Shown here one piece after another: positions 11,415 to 23,182 of a stretch of DNA of 64,000 bases. The notes below the pieces were generated by a model. It ran no database searches. It worked only from the letters and a program-made list of their open reading frames with translations, and was not told the origin of the DNA. Positions within the stretch are counted from its first letter, which is position 1. Each line of letters starts with the position of its first letter. The DNA is from Pohlia nutans (lineage: Eukaryota > Streptophyta > Bryopsida > Bryales > Mniaceae). A program made the position numbers and the translations under genes. The stretch covers positions 6,212,001-6,276,000 of the forward strand of contig CM040087.1 of the NCBI GenBank assembly GCA_022496805.1, given 5' to 3'.

Positions 11415-13023
11415 CAGTACCTCACAAAACTGTTCCAATGATTGGAACTTCTAGATTCAAAAGTATGTGTAAGATAAATGGATGTCCAAACTTTCAAGTA
11501 GTAGTTTGAGGCATATATTACATCCAATCTAGTACACATTTGTAAAAAAAATCTAACTAAATCAAATATCATTGAAGGAAAAATGAAAGTTAAAAACTAG
11601 TATATACATTGGTACAGTTTTGTGAGTGCTCTAAGTAAACTAGCTAATACTTTGTCCATCTTCCTTTTGAAGCTATTACAGCTTCAATCCTTTTGGGCAT
11701 ACTTTCTATAAGTCTTCTACAATCATGTGCAGTAATAGAAGAGAAGACTTGTACTACACGTTCCCATAATTCTATCATTCCTTTTGGAGGTGAATCATAT
11801 TGATTCAATCTCCTTTTGAGGATGGCCCATAGATGTTCTATTGGATTTAAATCAGGGGATTGGGCAGGCCACGTTAGAAGACTAAAACTTTGCCTTGAAA
11901 ACCATTCTTGCATCATTTTTGTGGTGTGAACGGAAGCATTATCTTGCTGAAAAATGACTTGTGTAGCATCTAATCCATATTTTCTAATTGTACCATCTAT
12001 TGTCTGCTATAAAATCTGACGATATCCATGTTGATTGAGGCGGCCTTCAACTTTGTACACTAGTCCTGGCCCATAAATGGTCATACTACCCCAAATCATG
12101 ATTCCACCACCACCATGCTTTACTGTCTCTGTAACAGTGCGTGTTGACAACTCATGTGGATCACGACTCCAACACCAAGAGATTCCATCAGAGCAGAATA
12201 AGTTGATTTTAGACTCATCAGAGAAAATGACACGACTCCAATCATCTATAGTCCAATCTAGATGGGCTCTTGCAAAGTCTAAACGTGCTTTGATATTCTT
12301 GACTGAAAGACGTGGTTTTTTCTGCTTCACTTGTGATTGTAAACCACCTCTACGTAAAACACGTCTCACTGTTTCAACACACACTTGCATCCCAAATGCC
12401 TCTTGCACATTTTTTGTAGCCTCTACTGCAGTACTAAGCTTACTTCTAGTCATATTCAATACACAAGACCGTTCCATTGCAGGAGTCATCTTTCTTGGTC
12501 TACCTCCATGTGATGATTCTACATTGAAAACACACTTTTGTCGGAGCCTCTGCACAGTTCCAACACCCACATGCAAACTCCTTGACACTTCTCTTATAGT
12601 GCACCCTCTTTGCAACATAGAAAGAACGTCTGACTTTTTTTGAGAAGATAATGCAGACACCATCTTTTCTACTTGGAAGCAAGAACAACAAAGTACAAAA
12701 AACTGTAGGAAAATGGTCTATACACACACTGGAACAAAGTTCTACAACAAAGAGTTGAAGGTCCATCAAGATTGACAAGCTTTTGTAAACATTTAGTTTT
12801 GGAAGAGTGCACTCACAAAACTGTTCCAGTGAATCAGATGGCTTTGAACCCTACAATTGTCACGTATAGATAGTCATGCATGTCATTGGTTTTTACATGT
12901 GGCTTCCTAACGTAGATTAGAAGCTTATTGCAATGCCACATGGGCATTTGCAATTGCCATGTAGCATCCACAGTCAACCAAAAGAAGATATTTACAGCAT
13001 TGGAACAGTTTTGTGAGGTACTG
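11415..13023 (-). mobile_element. Tc1-like DNA transposon, 1609 bp, transposase broken
   Basis: The terminal inverted repeats of 26 bp appear perfect, starting CAGTACCTCACAAAACTG at 11415 and mirrored at 13023. Both borders are TA (11413-11414 and 13024-13025), the Tc1/mariner target duplication. The transposase gene lies inside on minus. Two further copies of the end motif lie inside, at about 11606-11630 and 12805-12832, each inverted relative to the nearest outer end, so every flank looks like a small element of about 215 bp. The flanks are not otherwise similar to each other. The right border continues into a TATG microsatellite. Confidence 0.9.
11644..12663 (-). pseudogene. Tc1-type DD34E transposase with one in-frame stop
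   Basis: The frame runs from ATG at 12663 to a stop at 11644, a span of 339 residues, the normal size for Tc1 transposases. It is interrupted once, by TAG at 12009-12007 (codon 219); the frame resumes directly without a shift. An N-terminal helix-turn-helix (about residues 5-45), a GRPRK linker (54-58) and a second DNA-binding half (60-115) precede the catalytic core. The catalytic acidic residues are visible at D149 (FSDESK), D241 (QQDNAS) and E276 (NPIEHLW), with 34 residues between the last two, the DD34E signature of Tc1. The single defect suggests fairly recent loss of function. Translational readthrough cannot be excluded from sequence alone but is not expected. Confidence 0.9.
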
Positions 13024-13026
13024 TAC

Positions 13027-13027
<1 letters not shown>

Positions 13028-13057
<30 letters not shown>

Positions 13058-13072
13058 TGCATGCATGTATGT
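13028..13072. repeat. TATG microsatellite at the Tc1 border
   Basis: A run of about eleven tatg/catg tetramers directly beyond the right TA border of the Tc1-like element. Confidence 0.85.
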
Positions 13073-15198
13073 TTATTACAACATTATGTAAAGCGGATGC
13101 AACAAGAACCTCGATTGCAACCTATAGGTTACTCATGATGGTCAATGAAGTCCCGTGTCCTTTGTTCCACAAAATTTTAAAGTGCTACTCAAATCAATAT
13201 TTTTTTTACATTTGTTTTGTATTTTATTTATATTTTAACATAAATTATCATTTTCTAACAAATTGAATGTTTTTTTTAACATAGTATGCATGAACATGTT
13301 AAAAAATGTTGACACTAGCGGTGGCTTGAAAAACATCCATGAATTTTTTTTGGCTAGCTTATAAAAAAGAGGGGGAAGGGAGGGTAATTTTGAAATCCGT
13401 TTATTTAAAAACAATAATTGATTTTGGAATGATTTTTTTTCAAATTGTGTGATATGTCGCATACTACGACTTTTGCAATCGCAATTTTGGATTCTATACA
13501 CATATGGTTTTTGTAGGACTTTCTGGCTATAATTGATTTCCAAAGTGGGATATGTTTAATTATCCATAACTATTTTTGAGAAAATAAAAATGCATGCCAT
13601 TTTTGGCAAATTGAGATAATATAATTAAATGTCAATTGTATAAATAGAAAGTATATTTGGTAAAGCTCATCTTTCCATTGGAAATTAAAATTCAACGATA
13701 GGCGTTGTTATACATATTGTGTATTGTAAAGCATGCTAGGGTGCGAGTTTTGCTCACATCCAAAAGATTATTGCCTATTTAAACTTTGCCTGACAAAGCT
13801 TTGTGTACAATTTATATCAAATCAAGGGTAGAAATCAAACTAGACTAGATAATCTTTACACACAATTTTTTTATTTTTTCATTTTTTTAGTTGTTTTTAT
13901 TTTATTTTATACGGAATTACAAAGTTGTAGAACCTTGTTCTCATACAACTTACATATTAGATCTATGCATCAATTAAAGGTTCCAAAAATTCATACAACA
14001 ATAACCAATGTGCATTTAGTCTTGAAAGATGCAATTATATAAATGAGATTTAAAATTTAAATTTCAGTAGCATCCATAAAAAATTCAGTGGCATCCATGA
14101 ATAATTAGAAACACAGTATTAGTTTGTTTGTTGTATATATCTATAAACTGATATATTTGTTGTATTTTGGATTATACATGCATACATACATACATACATA
14201 TACATACACACATATATTTTGGAGGACCTCCTGATGTTTGATTTGTGATTGGTTTAGGGTCATCCTCTTCTCATTCCCTAAACATGTTTTTTTTTTTTTA
14301 ATCTCAATTGGAAATTATATTATCTAGAGGATTTACTATAGGGTTTTTTTTAGATAACTTGTTGAAGTGGCATATCAAAAATGAAATGTAATGGTCATGT
14401 AGTGGAAACAATTTGTTGAAACCAACCATGTTATGACTTCCCTATCAGAGATAAACATGAAAATTTGTGTAGGAGACAAACAAAGAATTTTGCGTCATTT
14501 TCTTTGACTTTTTTTATTTATTTATAATTTTATGTTGTTGAATTATTTAACTCTTAAGTGCTTAGGCAACCATGTTAGGTTGCACAAAAAATAAAAAAGC
14601 TTGTAAAACATGTTGAAAGTGTTTAAATTGAGTGTTTCAAAAACCTAGCCTTTTTAGAATTAAATTGGCTACAAGGATATGTGTTTGGATCACTAAAAAT
14701 ATTTTTAATTAATTTTATAAACAATAAAGCAAGCAGGAGATGAAAGTGTCTGTAGTAGTCAACAAAATTGTCAAATTTGTAAATGTTTGAAAAAATGCAC
14801 AATAATGCATCAATATTTCAATGACTTACAAAGGCTAATTATATATTTTGAATTACAATTCAATTATATCAAAATATATTTCACAAATTCATAAAAAACA
14901 ATTAGATATATAATTTATACCCAAGCATTTATAAGTTACAATTTTTCAAAATTCATTAAAAATAAAAAATAAAATTTAACTCGCCCTAACCGTTATGAAA
15001 TCCATATTTTGGACATTTTTTTTGGGTAGATAGATAGAAACACCAACCCAAATAAATGGGCCGGCGTGACTAAAGTGTCCGTTCGTAATGTCAATGACCC
15101 GATGCCCACGGGACAAAGGGACATTGGAACAATACTACTCTCCTCTTTCGAGGATGGACACTATAGTAACCAAAACAATGACGTTTTTTTTGGGTACA
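13073..15198. other. AT-rich intergenic DNA
   Basis: No gene recognised. An ACAT/ATAC microsatellite lies at 14168-14212. The 79-112-codon frames here are AT-rich, have no recognisable domain, and are most likely chance. Confidence 0.5.
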
Positions 15199-15961
15199 TT
15201 AACCTTTGAAGAGCTGTAACTTTTGCAATACATGTCAAATTTTAATGGAATTTTGGAAAAAAAAAAAAAAACTAGATGAAGTACGAAATGTGTGATAAAA
15301 ATTTCAGATCAATACAAGATGTATTGAATTTTTGGTGATCATTTGAAAGTAGGTCTTTTTTTTCTGGACAGTTTTTGTGCATTATGATGGCTGCAGCTTT
15401 GGGGGCTTGTATCTCCTTCATCATATGTCCGTTTTCAATTTAAAACTATCGGATCGGATTCCACTTGAAGTCTAGTTATTGTGGTAAGATTTTCATGTCA
15501 ATCCATGTTGTCCTAAATTTTTGAGAGTCATTTCAGTGCATGGGTCTAGTTTCGACACTTTTGGGTCAAATCGGTCACTTTTCGGGCTACTTTTTGACAT
15601 TGCAAGTTCATTTTAGGGCACATTGAATTATTTCATGAGTTTTTATGGTACCGATGTGTTTATATGATAATTTTGAACTACTTTATAGTTGAAGGTTTTT
15701 TTATTTGAGTAATTTTGAAAACGAATTTCACCTCTAACTGCATTGCTAGGAAACTTTCAGCATCCTTTTTTAACACTAAAACACCATGATCTTGCAATCT
15801 ATATGGCCAAATGACCCCAAAATTGATCCACATGATCTACACATGTATATTACAAGATTGTACATTTGAGATTCCTATACCTCACCTACATTTAGACCTA
15901 CAACACATCAAAAGCAATGATGATTTTAAGCCCAAAAAAGCTAGGGACGCTTAAGGGTTAA
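15199..15961. mobile_element. Possible TTAA element with a degenerate left end
   Basis: The right end is convincing: it reads GGGACGCTTAAGGGTTAA up to 15961, reverse-complementing to TTAACCCTTAAGCGTCCC as in the other TTAA elements. A candidate left border TTAACCTTTGAAG lies at 15199, but the inverted match is poor beyond the first seven bases, so the extent is uncertain. The interior is unlike the other families in this window. Confidence 0.35.
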
Positions 15962-16199
15962 ATTTCATTATGATTTGCTAGAATTATGATTGTATTGATA
16001 TAATTAGGTGTTTATTAGAATTCCTCTCATTTAAAATGTTTATTTTATTGAGTTTTGCCTATGATTACCTAAATTGATGTTTCTTGCAAAATAAATGATC
16101 CTAAATCTTGATAACTTATAACCATGTTAGGAACATTATAATTTTATCCTATCACAATTAAATTCAAGAAAAAATTAATTGATTGGTATTTTTTAATGA

Positions 16200-16685
16200 A
16201 TATTCAAAGTTTAAAAAAGAATTTATTTAAAGAAATTCTATGGTATTTTAGTGACATTCAATAGGATCTAAAGGTTCTACATCACATTTTTCATATTCTA
16301 TAAATCTTCTTAAAATTTCTAAGATCTTAGTTCAAAACGAATCAAAAGTGCTCTTTTAAAAACCAAGTCATAAAATCAAGCAACCAAAACATCTCTAGAA
16401 ATCACTACACTTAGAATATTACATATCAACCCATCACAGCAAATTTCATTTACAAATTGTCAATATTTTGAGTATAAAATGATTGCAATAGAATTTTGAA
16501 TTTTAAGTTTCAATTATTATACAAAATATTGGTGATTGCAATCATAAATTTAATTCTCTGAATATAATTTAAAATTCGTAATGTACAATTTACTTTAAGT
16601 TCAAAATATCCCTTTGAGTTACATTTTATAATGCATCTTTGCAATTATCCAAATCTGAAGAGGGTTGTAGGCATTTAGGAGTTTA
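16200..16685. mobile_element. Degenerate family 1 TTAA element
   Basis: In reverse orientation, the stretch 16340-16670 matches the interiors of the elements at 888 and 35785 (for example aaatcactacac and cccatcacagcaaatttcat). The right end is eroded (GCATTTAGGAGTTTA near 16684). The left boundary is not clear and 16200 is an estimate. Confidence 0.5.
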
Positions 16686-17007
16686 TGTCAATAGTTATGA
16701 ATCTTTTATTGTTAGCTTCTTTGAATCTTCTTTGTCTCCTTTCTATTTCTAAACTTCTAAATTCTCTATACTATAAACCTATCAGATAAGAAGGTGTATT
16801 ACATAGGCTTTGGAATGATGGTTCTAACACTATGACAAGAATGTTATGTATTAGACTAAACGAAAACCTACTTCTTACCGTTTTAAAAAAAATTGACCAA
16901 TTCATTTACTGTTACAAGTGAGTGTAAATACCCTCTCAAGTTCATCATTAGGACTTTTGAATTGATTTTTTCAGGATATAAATCTAATGAATTCCATTGC
17001 AAGAATC

Positions 17008-17863
17008 TCCGGCTCGCCAACTCTAAATCCTCTCTTTGATGTTAATGCAAGAGGACAAAAATTGCCCCTCTATTTTATGCATGTAGAGGCTTACTTTAAA
17101 ATATAACCCCTTCTTCCAAGGGTTTAAATTCTTGATGGAGTCTCTCAAGACAAATTTGGGGCCGCATGCCCCAAATTTAATTTTTTTTCTTTCTAGAAAA
17201 AAACACTAGGGTGCCCAAACTAGAAATTTCAAAAAATGAGGCCTATGGGTGATTAGTGTTAGCCTTTTCCCCTACACATCCCAAGGTATTCCCAGAATTG
17301 ACAATTAGAGAAAAACCATTATAAAGTGCTATTTAGAATAATATTTTGGAATTGTTATACAAATGAAACTTGTAGATATTGAATTTTAGGATCCATCTGT
17401 GTGGTTAGATTCACCGATGCCATCACTGATATTTTAATATGAAATTTCAAATTTATACTTAAAAATTCCTTCTAAATTTGATTACAACCAAGATATTCAT
17501 ATTTTTGGAGTAAAATTTGTTAGAATGGATTTGAAATGGTGATTTATTGAGAATTTTGAGTTACTTCAATTTATGACCTCGTTTTAGCAAGCCCACTTTT
17601 GAACTAAAGTCAATGCAATTTTGGCTTGGTCAACTGCTTAACACACTTCCACATTTGTAATATATATAAAAAATGTACCCTAGTAACACCAAATCCAACC
17701 GTTAGATAGGACAACAACTTCATAAAGTATTTTCAAAAACTTGAATGAATTTCATCCATGAAGTAATATGAGTGTAGTGTGAGTTGGAATCTGTTCGTTG
17801 TCCAAAAACTGAACGCTGGGACGTTTAGGGGTTAACGTCGAGGGGGGAATTAAGAGTAGGGGG
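17008..17863. mobile_element. hAT-like MITE B, split by a TTAA element
   Basis: Exact 8-bp direct repeats CAAGAATC flank the element (17000-17007 and 17864-17871). The interior matches the complete copy at 62145-62423 on both sides of a nested TTAA element. Host-derived sequence is about 285 bp. The ends are eroded relative to the 62 kb copy (the right end reads gaggggggaattaagagtaggggg). It has no coding capacity. The 8-bp duplication fits hAT elements. Confidence 0.8.
17265..17835. mobile_element. TTAA-type element, family 2, nested in MITE B
   Basis: The right end is complete: GGGACGTTTAGGGGTTAA to 17835. The left border has decayed to TTTT (17265-17268), followed by CCCCTACACATCCC, which aligns with the left-end consensus. 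The interior aligns along its full length, in reverse orientation, with the element at 22153-22740 (shared words include gttgttgtcctatcta and aaaattgcattgact). About 571 bp, non-coding. It splits MITE B, so it inserted later. Confidence 0.75.
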
Positions 17864-17871
17864 CAAGAATC

Positions 17872-18400
17872 CACTCTACTACGCCGGTTACTAGCATAAC
17901 TATCCAGCTACTAAGAACATCAATCTTTTAGGGACTAGGAAACCAGAATTTAGTCATTCTTTACATCAAATGTTATACAATTTGGTATATATATGATTTA
18001 GGGACTAGGAAACCATGATATCTTTTAGGGACTAGGGAACCAAAATTTGGTCATTCTAGTCATGTGGTTTAATTTTGATCGGGCTCTAAGTTAGTGCTGT
18101 TCCTGGTGGCGCACCAGGACACCTAGCCACCCAAGTTTGTTTTTCCGGAAATAAAACTCATTTTATTTTTGAAAACTGACACTACTACTCGTTTTTTGGG
18201 GATTCACGCCAGACACTCAGGATGGGAATCCAAAATTTATATGACTTTCCTGATATCTCTGTTACGTGACAAATTGACGTGAGGGAAACAAGACTGGAGC
18301 TTATGGTGAGACAAAGGAGTATTAGGGTAAGACCTAGTCTGACCAATTGAGAAAACACAGTGTAATAATAACATAGTCTAAGTTGAAATACAATGGAATC
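17872..18400. other. Intergenic DNA upstream of the first MYB gene
   Basis: No gene. The word gggactagg(a/g)aacca occurs three times (17930, 18000 and 18032), a short imperfect repeat spaced 30-70 bp. Confidence 0.4.
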
Positions 18401-18508
18401 GGGGACCAAGGCCCAAGCCAGTTGAAGCTCCCAACCAACGGGGACCAAGGTCCAAGCCAGTTGAAGCTCCCAACCAACGGGGACCAAGGTCCAAGTCAGT
18501 TGAAGCTA
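18401..18508. repeat. 39-bp tandem repeat, nearly three copies
   Basis: Units start at 18401, 18440 and 18479 with GGGGACCAAGG(C/T)CCAAG and continue with ccagttgaagct. The first two units are nearly identical, so the array is young. It lies about 1.2 kb upstream of the MYB start codon. The 66- and 100-codon minus-strand frames across it are repeat products. Confidence 0.9.
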
Positions 18509-18539
18509 CAGTAGCCCCAACCAATGGGGGCCCCCAGCC

Positions 18540-19182
18540 CAGGCAAGTATGAATTCTAAGGCCACGGATCCGCCGCAAGGAAAAGAATATTGGACCGAAG
18601 CCCGATTCCCACGGTCCGACCAGTTCCGAAATTTACGAGGGGACCTTGTCCGAGTCGGCATGCCATCGTTCACACCGCAAAGTCAGGCCATGCATGCAGC
18701 CCGCCCGCGGGAGAATTTTTGCCGGGTGCCCGCAAGGACACCCTGGCACTCCCACTGGCAAGTGGCAGTCCCGATGGCGATCCGACGGCCGCGGACGGCG
18801 GCCAGAGTTGACCGGAGGCAGGCGGCAGCGTTGGACGGCGAGCTGCCGCTGCCGCCTGCGGTTGCCGCTCGCACACGACAGATCGTCGACAGACAGACTT
18901 ACAAAGCCCCAGTCTCCGCTGAGTCTCCTCGCAGTCCACTATCTTCAACGCACGAAGCTCTGAACCATCGCGCACACACACACGCGCCCTCTGGCGACAC
19001 TTACACAGCTAGCTAGCTATTGCCCTGGCTTCCTTGCGTAGCCCCCCACTCACTCCAAAATTCTACCCCTTACTTATAATTCCTTCCTTCCTTCTTTCCC
19101 GCTGCAGCCAGGCCGGATCGGCGCTAGCTAGCTTCTTTTGTCGATACATACACATACATCTGTGTTGAAATCTGTGTGTCAG
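18540..19182 (+). promoter_or_regulatory. GC-rich upstream region and probable first leader exon of the MYB gene
   Basis: This is the most GC- and CpG-rich stretch in the window outside exons, ending in CT-rich pyrimidine tracts (19000-19110) typical of plant core promoters and leaders. A strong donor CAG/GTGAGTGA at 19180-19190 suggests that a non-coding first exon ends at 19182. Overlapping open frames of 63-155 codons on several frames and both strands have no recognisable domain. Overlap in so many frames is what GC-rich DNA with few stop codons would give, so I do not call a gene here. Confidence 0.5.
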
Positions 19183-19645
19183 GTGAGTGAGTGTGGAGCA
19201 TCCTCGAGCCTCGGACATTGATGGCGCCGTTTGCCATTAATTTTCCCCTGTGAAAATTCGGAGCAAATTATTCTGACGACACTAGGAGCTTTGTCTCCTC
19301 TGTGTCAGCCTGGGCGTTCTCTCTGTTGTTAAGTGTACACATATATACATTTGTGCTTCAGAGTTTTGCAACCATAACCGGATCCGGTATCAAATTTGTG
19401 AATTAGCAGGGATCATTCAACGTGTTCATACCCGGAAAATTGGGCGAAGAAACGGCTGTAGCTACGGAAGTGGTATCTAGACAATTGAGCAACGTTTTCA
19501 CCGATGAACATTGGTGTGGAATTACACTTGTTGTTGAGGGTTTCAGCCTGGAGTAGAACGCAGAGGAAATAGATTGCCGCGTACATATACACACACATAT
19601 ATCTAGTGGCCAGACGGTATTTTTTGTTTGGTTTATTTGCCGCAG
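19183..19645 (+). other. Candidate 5'-leader intron of the first MYB gene
   Basis: The donor is GTGAGTGAG at 19183. The acceptor is a T-rich tract followed by gccgcag ending at 19645 (tttttgtttggtttatttgc before it). Removing the 463 bp would leave a leader of about 105 nt before the ATG at 19751. This is inferred from splice motifs only. Confidence 0.4.
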
Positions 19646-19750
19646 ATCAGGGGAGAAGTGATTGTAGACGTGCTTAGAATTTGCGTTCATTTGTGAGAAT
19701 TGTAGGGGCCCCGGCTGGTGGTTCCAAAGTGTGCTTAACTGACAGCAAGC

Positions 19751-21343
19751 ATGGGGAGAGCTCCGTGTTGTGACAAAATGGGTCTGAAGAAAGGTCCCTG
19801 GACGCCGGACGAAGACCAGAAGCTGGTGGCGTACATTCAGCGCTACGGCCATGGCAGTTGGCGCGCCCTGCCTAAGCACGCCGGTACGTACATACGTCCA
19901 CCTTGCACACGGAATTAAATTAATTTTTCTTAAGACATTCAGACATCTACTATACTAGTTACCAATAGAAAGGGAGCTTCAAGGGTATCACGAGCGAACT
20001 TGGTCCTGGTGGCCAAGTTGATAGGACTTCCCCAGACACTGGCCAGAGTTTCTCTCTCTTCTAGTTACTGCAGACCGTGGCATAGATGCTCCCAGGATTT
20101 CAGGAGCATGTTTTCTGATTTTCCGGTGACGAAGATCCACGAATTGCATAGGGTTCTACGTGTGCTAGCTGGGTAGCTAGAGGAGGCACCTGGTGGATGT
20201 TCCATGGAAAGAATGTACCCGGGGCGTACATTTGCGGGGGTGGTGTCGTCACCTGCTGAGGCAGCAGCACTCGTTGGTTCGCCTTTTGAATGCTTTTGGT
20301 ATACTAAAAGTGGTTCTTTCTATGTGGTTAATTAATTTAATTAATTGATTGGTGGTGCCCTGTGCACAGGTCTGTTGCGTTGCGGCAAGAGCTGCCGGTT
20401 GCGGTGGACGAATTACCTGCGCCCGGACATCAAGCGCGGGCGATTCTCGTTCGAGGAGGAGCAAGTGATCCTGCACCTACACGGCATCCTGGGCAACCGG
20501 TGGTCCGCCATTGCGGCACATCTGCCCGGCCGCACGGACAACGAGATAAAAAACTACTGGAACACGCACTTGAAGAAACGGCTGCTGCAGATGGGCATCG
20601 ACCCCGTCACGCACAAGGCGCGCGCGGCGCTGCAGCTGGAGAATCTGGACCTCAAGCCCATCGTGTGCTCCACCCTCACTCACATGTCGCAATGGGACCG
20701 CGTGCGCATGGAAACCGAGGCACGTCTCGCCATCAACGCCGCATCCAATCCCCACGACGACTGGTCCAAGTCTGCTCCGACTGTATCCAAGCCTCCGGGG
20801 GGACTAGATTTCCAGACGTTGCTTCAAGACTGGGATGAGTCGCTCCATGGCCAGGCCGCCTTAGATCTGACAGTGCATCCATCGACACCCGAGAGCCAGA
20901 TGAGCGATTACACGACGGGTTCGGAATCTTCCTCGCTGCGGAACTTCCAAGGATTTCCGACCTTGCCGTTCCCTGCTGGTAGCAAACTGTTCCCCGGGGA
21001 AATTCCCAAACCCCCGGGGATCAGTGCGGAACAGTACCAGTCGCCGACGTCGACGTTGTCTAGCCCGTTCGGCACCACGCCGTGTGACTTCCTCACCAGT
21101 ACTGGCACTGAGGAAGTTTTGAATATTCAAAACCTCCCCAGTCCAGGCTCGTTCTGGTCGCAAGGCTCGGGACTTCCGGAGCTTCTGATGCCCGAGCTGC
21201 AGCCTGAACCGGTACCGGCCTTGCCGAAGGTTTCACCACCAGCTACAGCCGGCTGGGCATCTCAGTATGGCTATGAGAGTAAGGATTACTGGACCACCAT
21301 GCTCAACCTCGTTGGCCCTCAGCCTCTGTCTGCACCGCAATAA
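19751..21343 (+). CDS. R2R3-MYB transcription factor, MIXTA-like (subgroup 9)
   Basis: Nuclear DNA-binding regulator. Exons 19751-19883 and 20370-21343 (GT-AG intron of 486 bp, phase 1 within the glycine of KHAG/LLRC) give 368 residues. The protein starts MGRAPCCDK, the classic R2R3-MYB start. R2 spans about residues 13-63 and R3 about 66-114, with the recognition segment [17 protein letters not shown]. After R3 come [11 protein letters not shown], then [18 protein letters not shown], which matches the AQWESARLEAEARL-type box of MIXTA/MYB106 proteins. The C-terminus has [12 protein letters not shown], like the conserved YWNSILN tail of that subgroup. In flowering plants these proteins control epidermal cell shape and cuticle formation; that role here is inference. 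The usual second intron of R2R3-MYB genes, after LGNR, is absent. A related gene faces it at 33196-34720. Confidence 0.92.
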
Positions 21344-22152
21344 CACAAACCCTGTCAGAGCAGTTCCATCATGTGTTTCTGCACATGATTCCAGGCTGTT
21401 CCTTTTTTGTTTTTGCAGAGAGACGACACTGAGGTATCGACAGTTCGACACCGCAATCATCCTCGAGATGCAGTTGCAATTCTTTCAGTACAGTCCATGA
21501 TTTTGAGGTTGCAGAAGAAGAAACGGGTGCGGCCCCTGCCAGTTACAGATGCAAGTGATGCTTCTATTGGTGTTTTTTTGGACCTCAGGAGCGTCACTCG
21601 TGTTTCACATCAAAGAAGATAGAGTTCACCGAAGATGAGTTTGTAATGCTATTGTAACGGGTTACGTAGATCTTCATACATGTGCATATGTCAACTTAAT
21701 TGCAAATTGTAGAGTGAGGATAGGGCTAGAGTTGAATCTGAACTTCGCCAGAGAGATTATACCCTTCGCTTAAGGGAGTTCATGAGTGTAGATCTAACGG
21801 CGTGTTCATGATACGAAGGAATGATCGTAGATAGCTAGATTCTTTGGAAAGAGGAAGCGAAGTTTAGAATTAAAGGATCTCCAATTCACACTTAGACGAC
21901 ACAAAATATACTCTGTACATACAGCCACAGTTAATATATTCACATCATGAGCCTGCCCCAACCTGGGTAGTTTGACTTGGAGTGCCTTGTACCAATGTAT
22001 GGACTCTATAACCACTATGATAGAGTTGTACTGTAACAGACATAATGTGAGTTGAGACTGAGTGTGTGTTGAATTGGAGTTCCCAGCTAAAATTCCGGTA
22101 CCAGTAGAGGCTAGGATACATTGTGCTTGTAGTACCTCCAACCCCATATTCA
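21344..22152. other. Downstream region of the first MYB gene
   Basis: Probable 3' untranslated region at first (about 21344-21700, GC falling gradually), then AT-rich DNA up to the next TTAA element. No polyadenylation site can be fixed by eye. Confidence 0.45.
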
Positions 22153-22740
22153 TTAACCCCTAAACGTCCCAGCGTCCAGAAACTGGATCAAGAACGGATT
22201 CAAAGCCTTCTCACGTTCTCATCAATGCTTGGATGAAACTCATCCAATTTTTTGGAGATTCTTCACCAAGTTGTTGTCCTATCTAATGGCTGGATTTAGT
22301 CATACTAGAGTACATATTTTTCTAAAATTACAAATGCAGAAGTATGTCAAGTTGTTGACCGAGCCAAAATTGCATTGACTCTAGTTCACAGTGGAATCGT
22401 GAAAAATGAGGTCATAAATTTAAGAAACACAAAAATTTCAAAGCATCACCACGCTTAAGAGTATCTCATTTCAAACTCATTCCAACAAATTTTACTCAAA
22501 AAATATTGAAATTTAGTTTGTAATCGAATTTAGAAGGAATTTTTAATTTTAACTTTCAAATTTTATAATTAAATATTGGTGATTGTATTAGTGAATGGAG
22601 CCGTACGGATGGAATCTAAAATTCAAAATCTAGAACTTTCATTTGTATATCAATTCCAGAATATTCTTCTAAATGGTAGTTTATAATGCTTTTTCTCAAA
22701 TTGTCAATTCCAGGGACACCCTGGTACGTTTAGGGGTTAA
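22153..22740. mobile_element. TTAA-bordered MITE, family 2, complete
   Basis: A 588-bp element with TTAA at both borders (22153-22156 and 22737-22740). The ends are TTAACCCCTAAACGTCCCAG and, reverse-complemented, TTAACCCCTAAACGTACCAG: 15 identical bases, a mismatch, then four more. It is the best-preserved copy in the window and aligns end to end with 17265-17835. Subterminal short palindromes are visible (ccagaaactgg and ccagggacaccctgg). Non-coding. Confidence 0.9.
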
Positions 22741-23182
22741 ATTGGCCAATCTCGATTATATTGGCCGCTCAAATAGTGTGATTTCAGTTCATTTACTCTC
22801 TTTATTTGAATAGCGTGGCGGCCAATATAAAAAAAATTGGCCAATTTAATGAATATGGGGCTCTCCATGCATCTGTTACAGTACTGCATAGATCGATCGA
22901 TGACTAGTCTTAGAAGATGAAACGTAACAGAACGTCCTCTGTTTGCAGAATTCCAAACGTCTTGGTCTTCTTGTGGATAGAAATCAATAGCTCTGATCAA
23001 TCATTTGCACTCATGTCCCCGTACTGGGTTTTCATATGCGAGTTTCGTTCTGTGAATGACTGAATTATGGATCATCCTTTTCCAGTGGGAGGCTAACTCC
23101 CATCATTTGGACTTGGTTTTAAAAGGTTCAAAAGTTTTCGAAGTTAAAAGATAATGGCCACTTTTGGCTTTGTACTAGATCT
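22741..23182. other. Intergenic DNA with a small inverted repeat
   Basis: No gene. Next to the TTAA element, ttggccaatctcgattatattggccgc is answered about 60 bp later by gcggccaatataaaaaaaattggccaatt, an imperfect inverted repeat (about 22741-22845) that may be the remains of another small element. Confidence 0.45.

Noticed and set aside
12077..12643. A 188-codon plus frame
   Set aside because: It is antisense to the Tc1 transposase, whose catalytic motifs and linker are clear on the minus strand.
18549..19016. A 155-codon plus frame and several overlapping frames upstream of the first MYB gene
   Set aside because: Frames stay open in several registers on both strands at once, as expected from GC-rich DNA with few stops. 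No domain is recognisable, and the position suits promoter and leader sequence.
20477..21163. Minus-strand frames of 92-100 codons under MYB exon 2
   Set aside because: They are shadows of the GC-rich MYB exon, whose plus frame carries R2R3 and subgroup motifs.
22153..22740. Interstitial telomeric repeats, suggested by TTTAGGG-like words
   Set aside because: The words occur singly, always next to a TTAA border at element ends, never as tandem TTTAGGG arrays. They are part of terminal inverted repeats, and the resemblance is probably coincidental.
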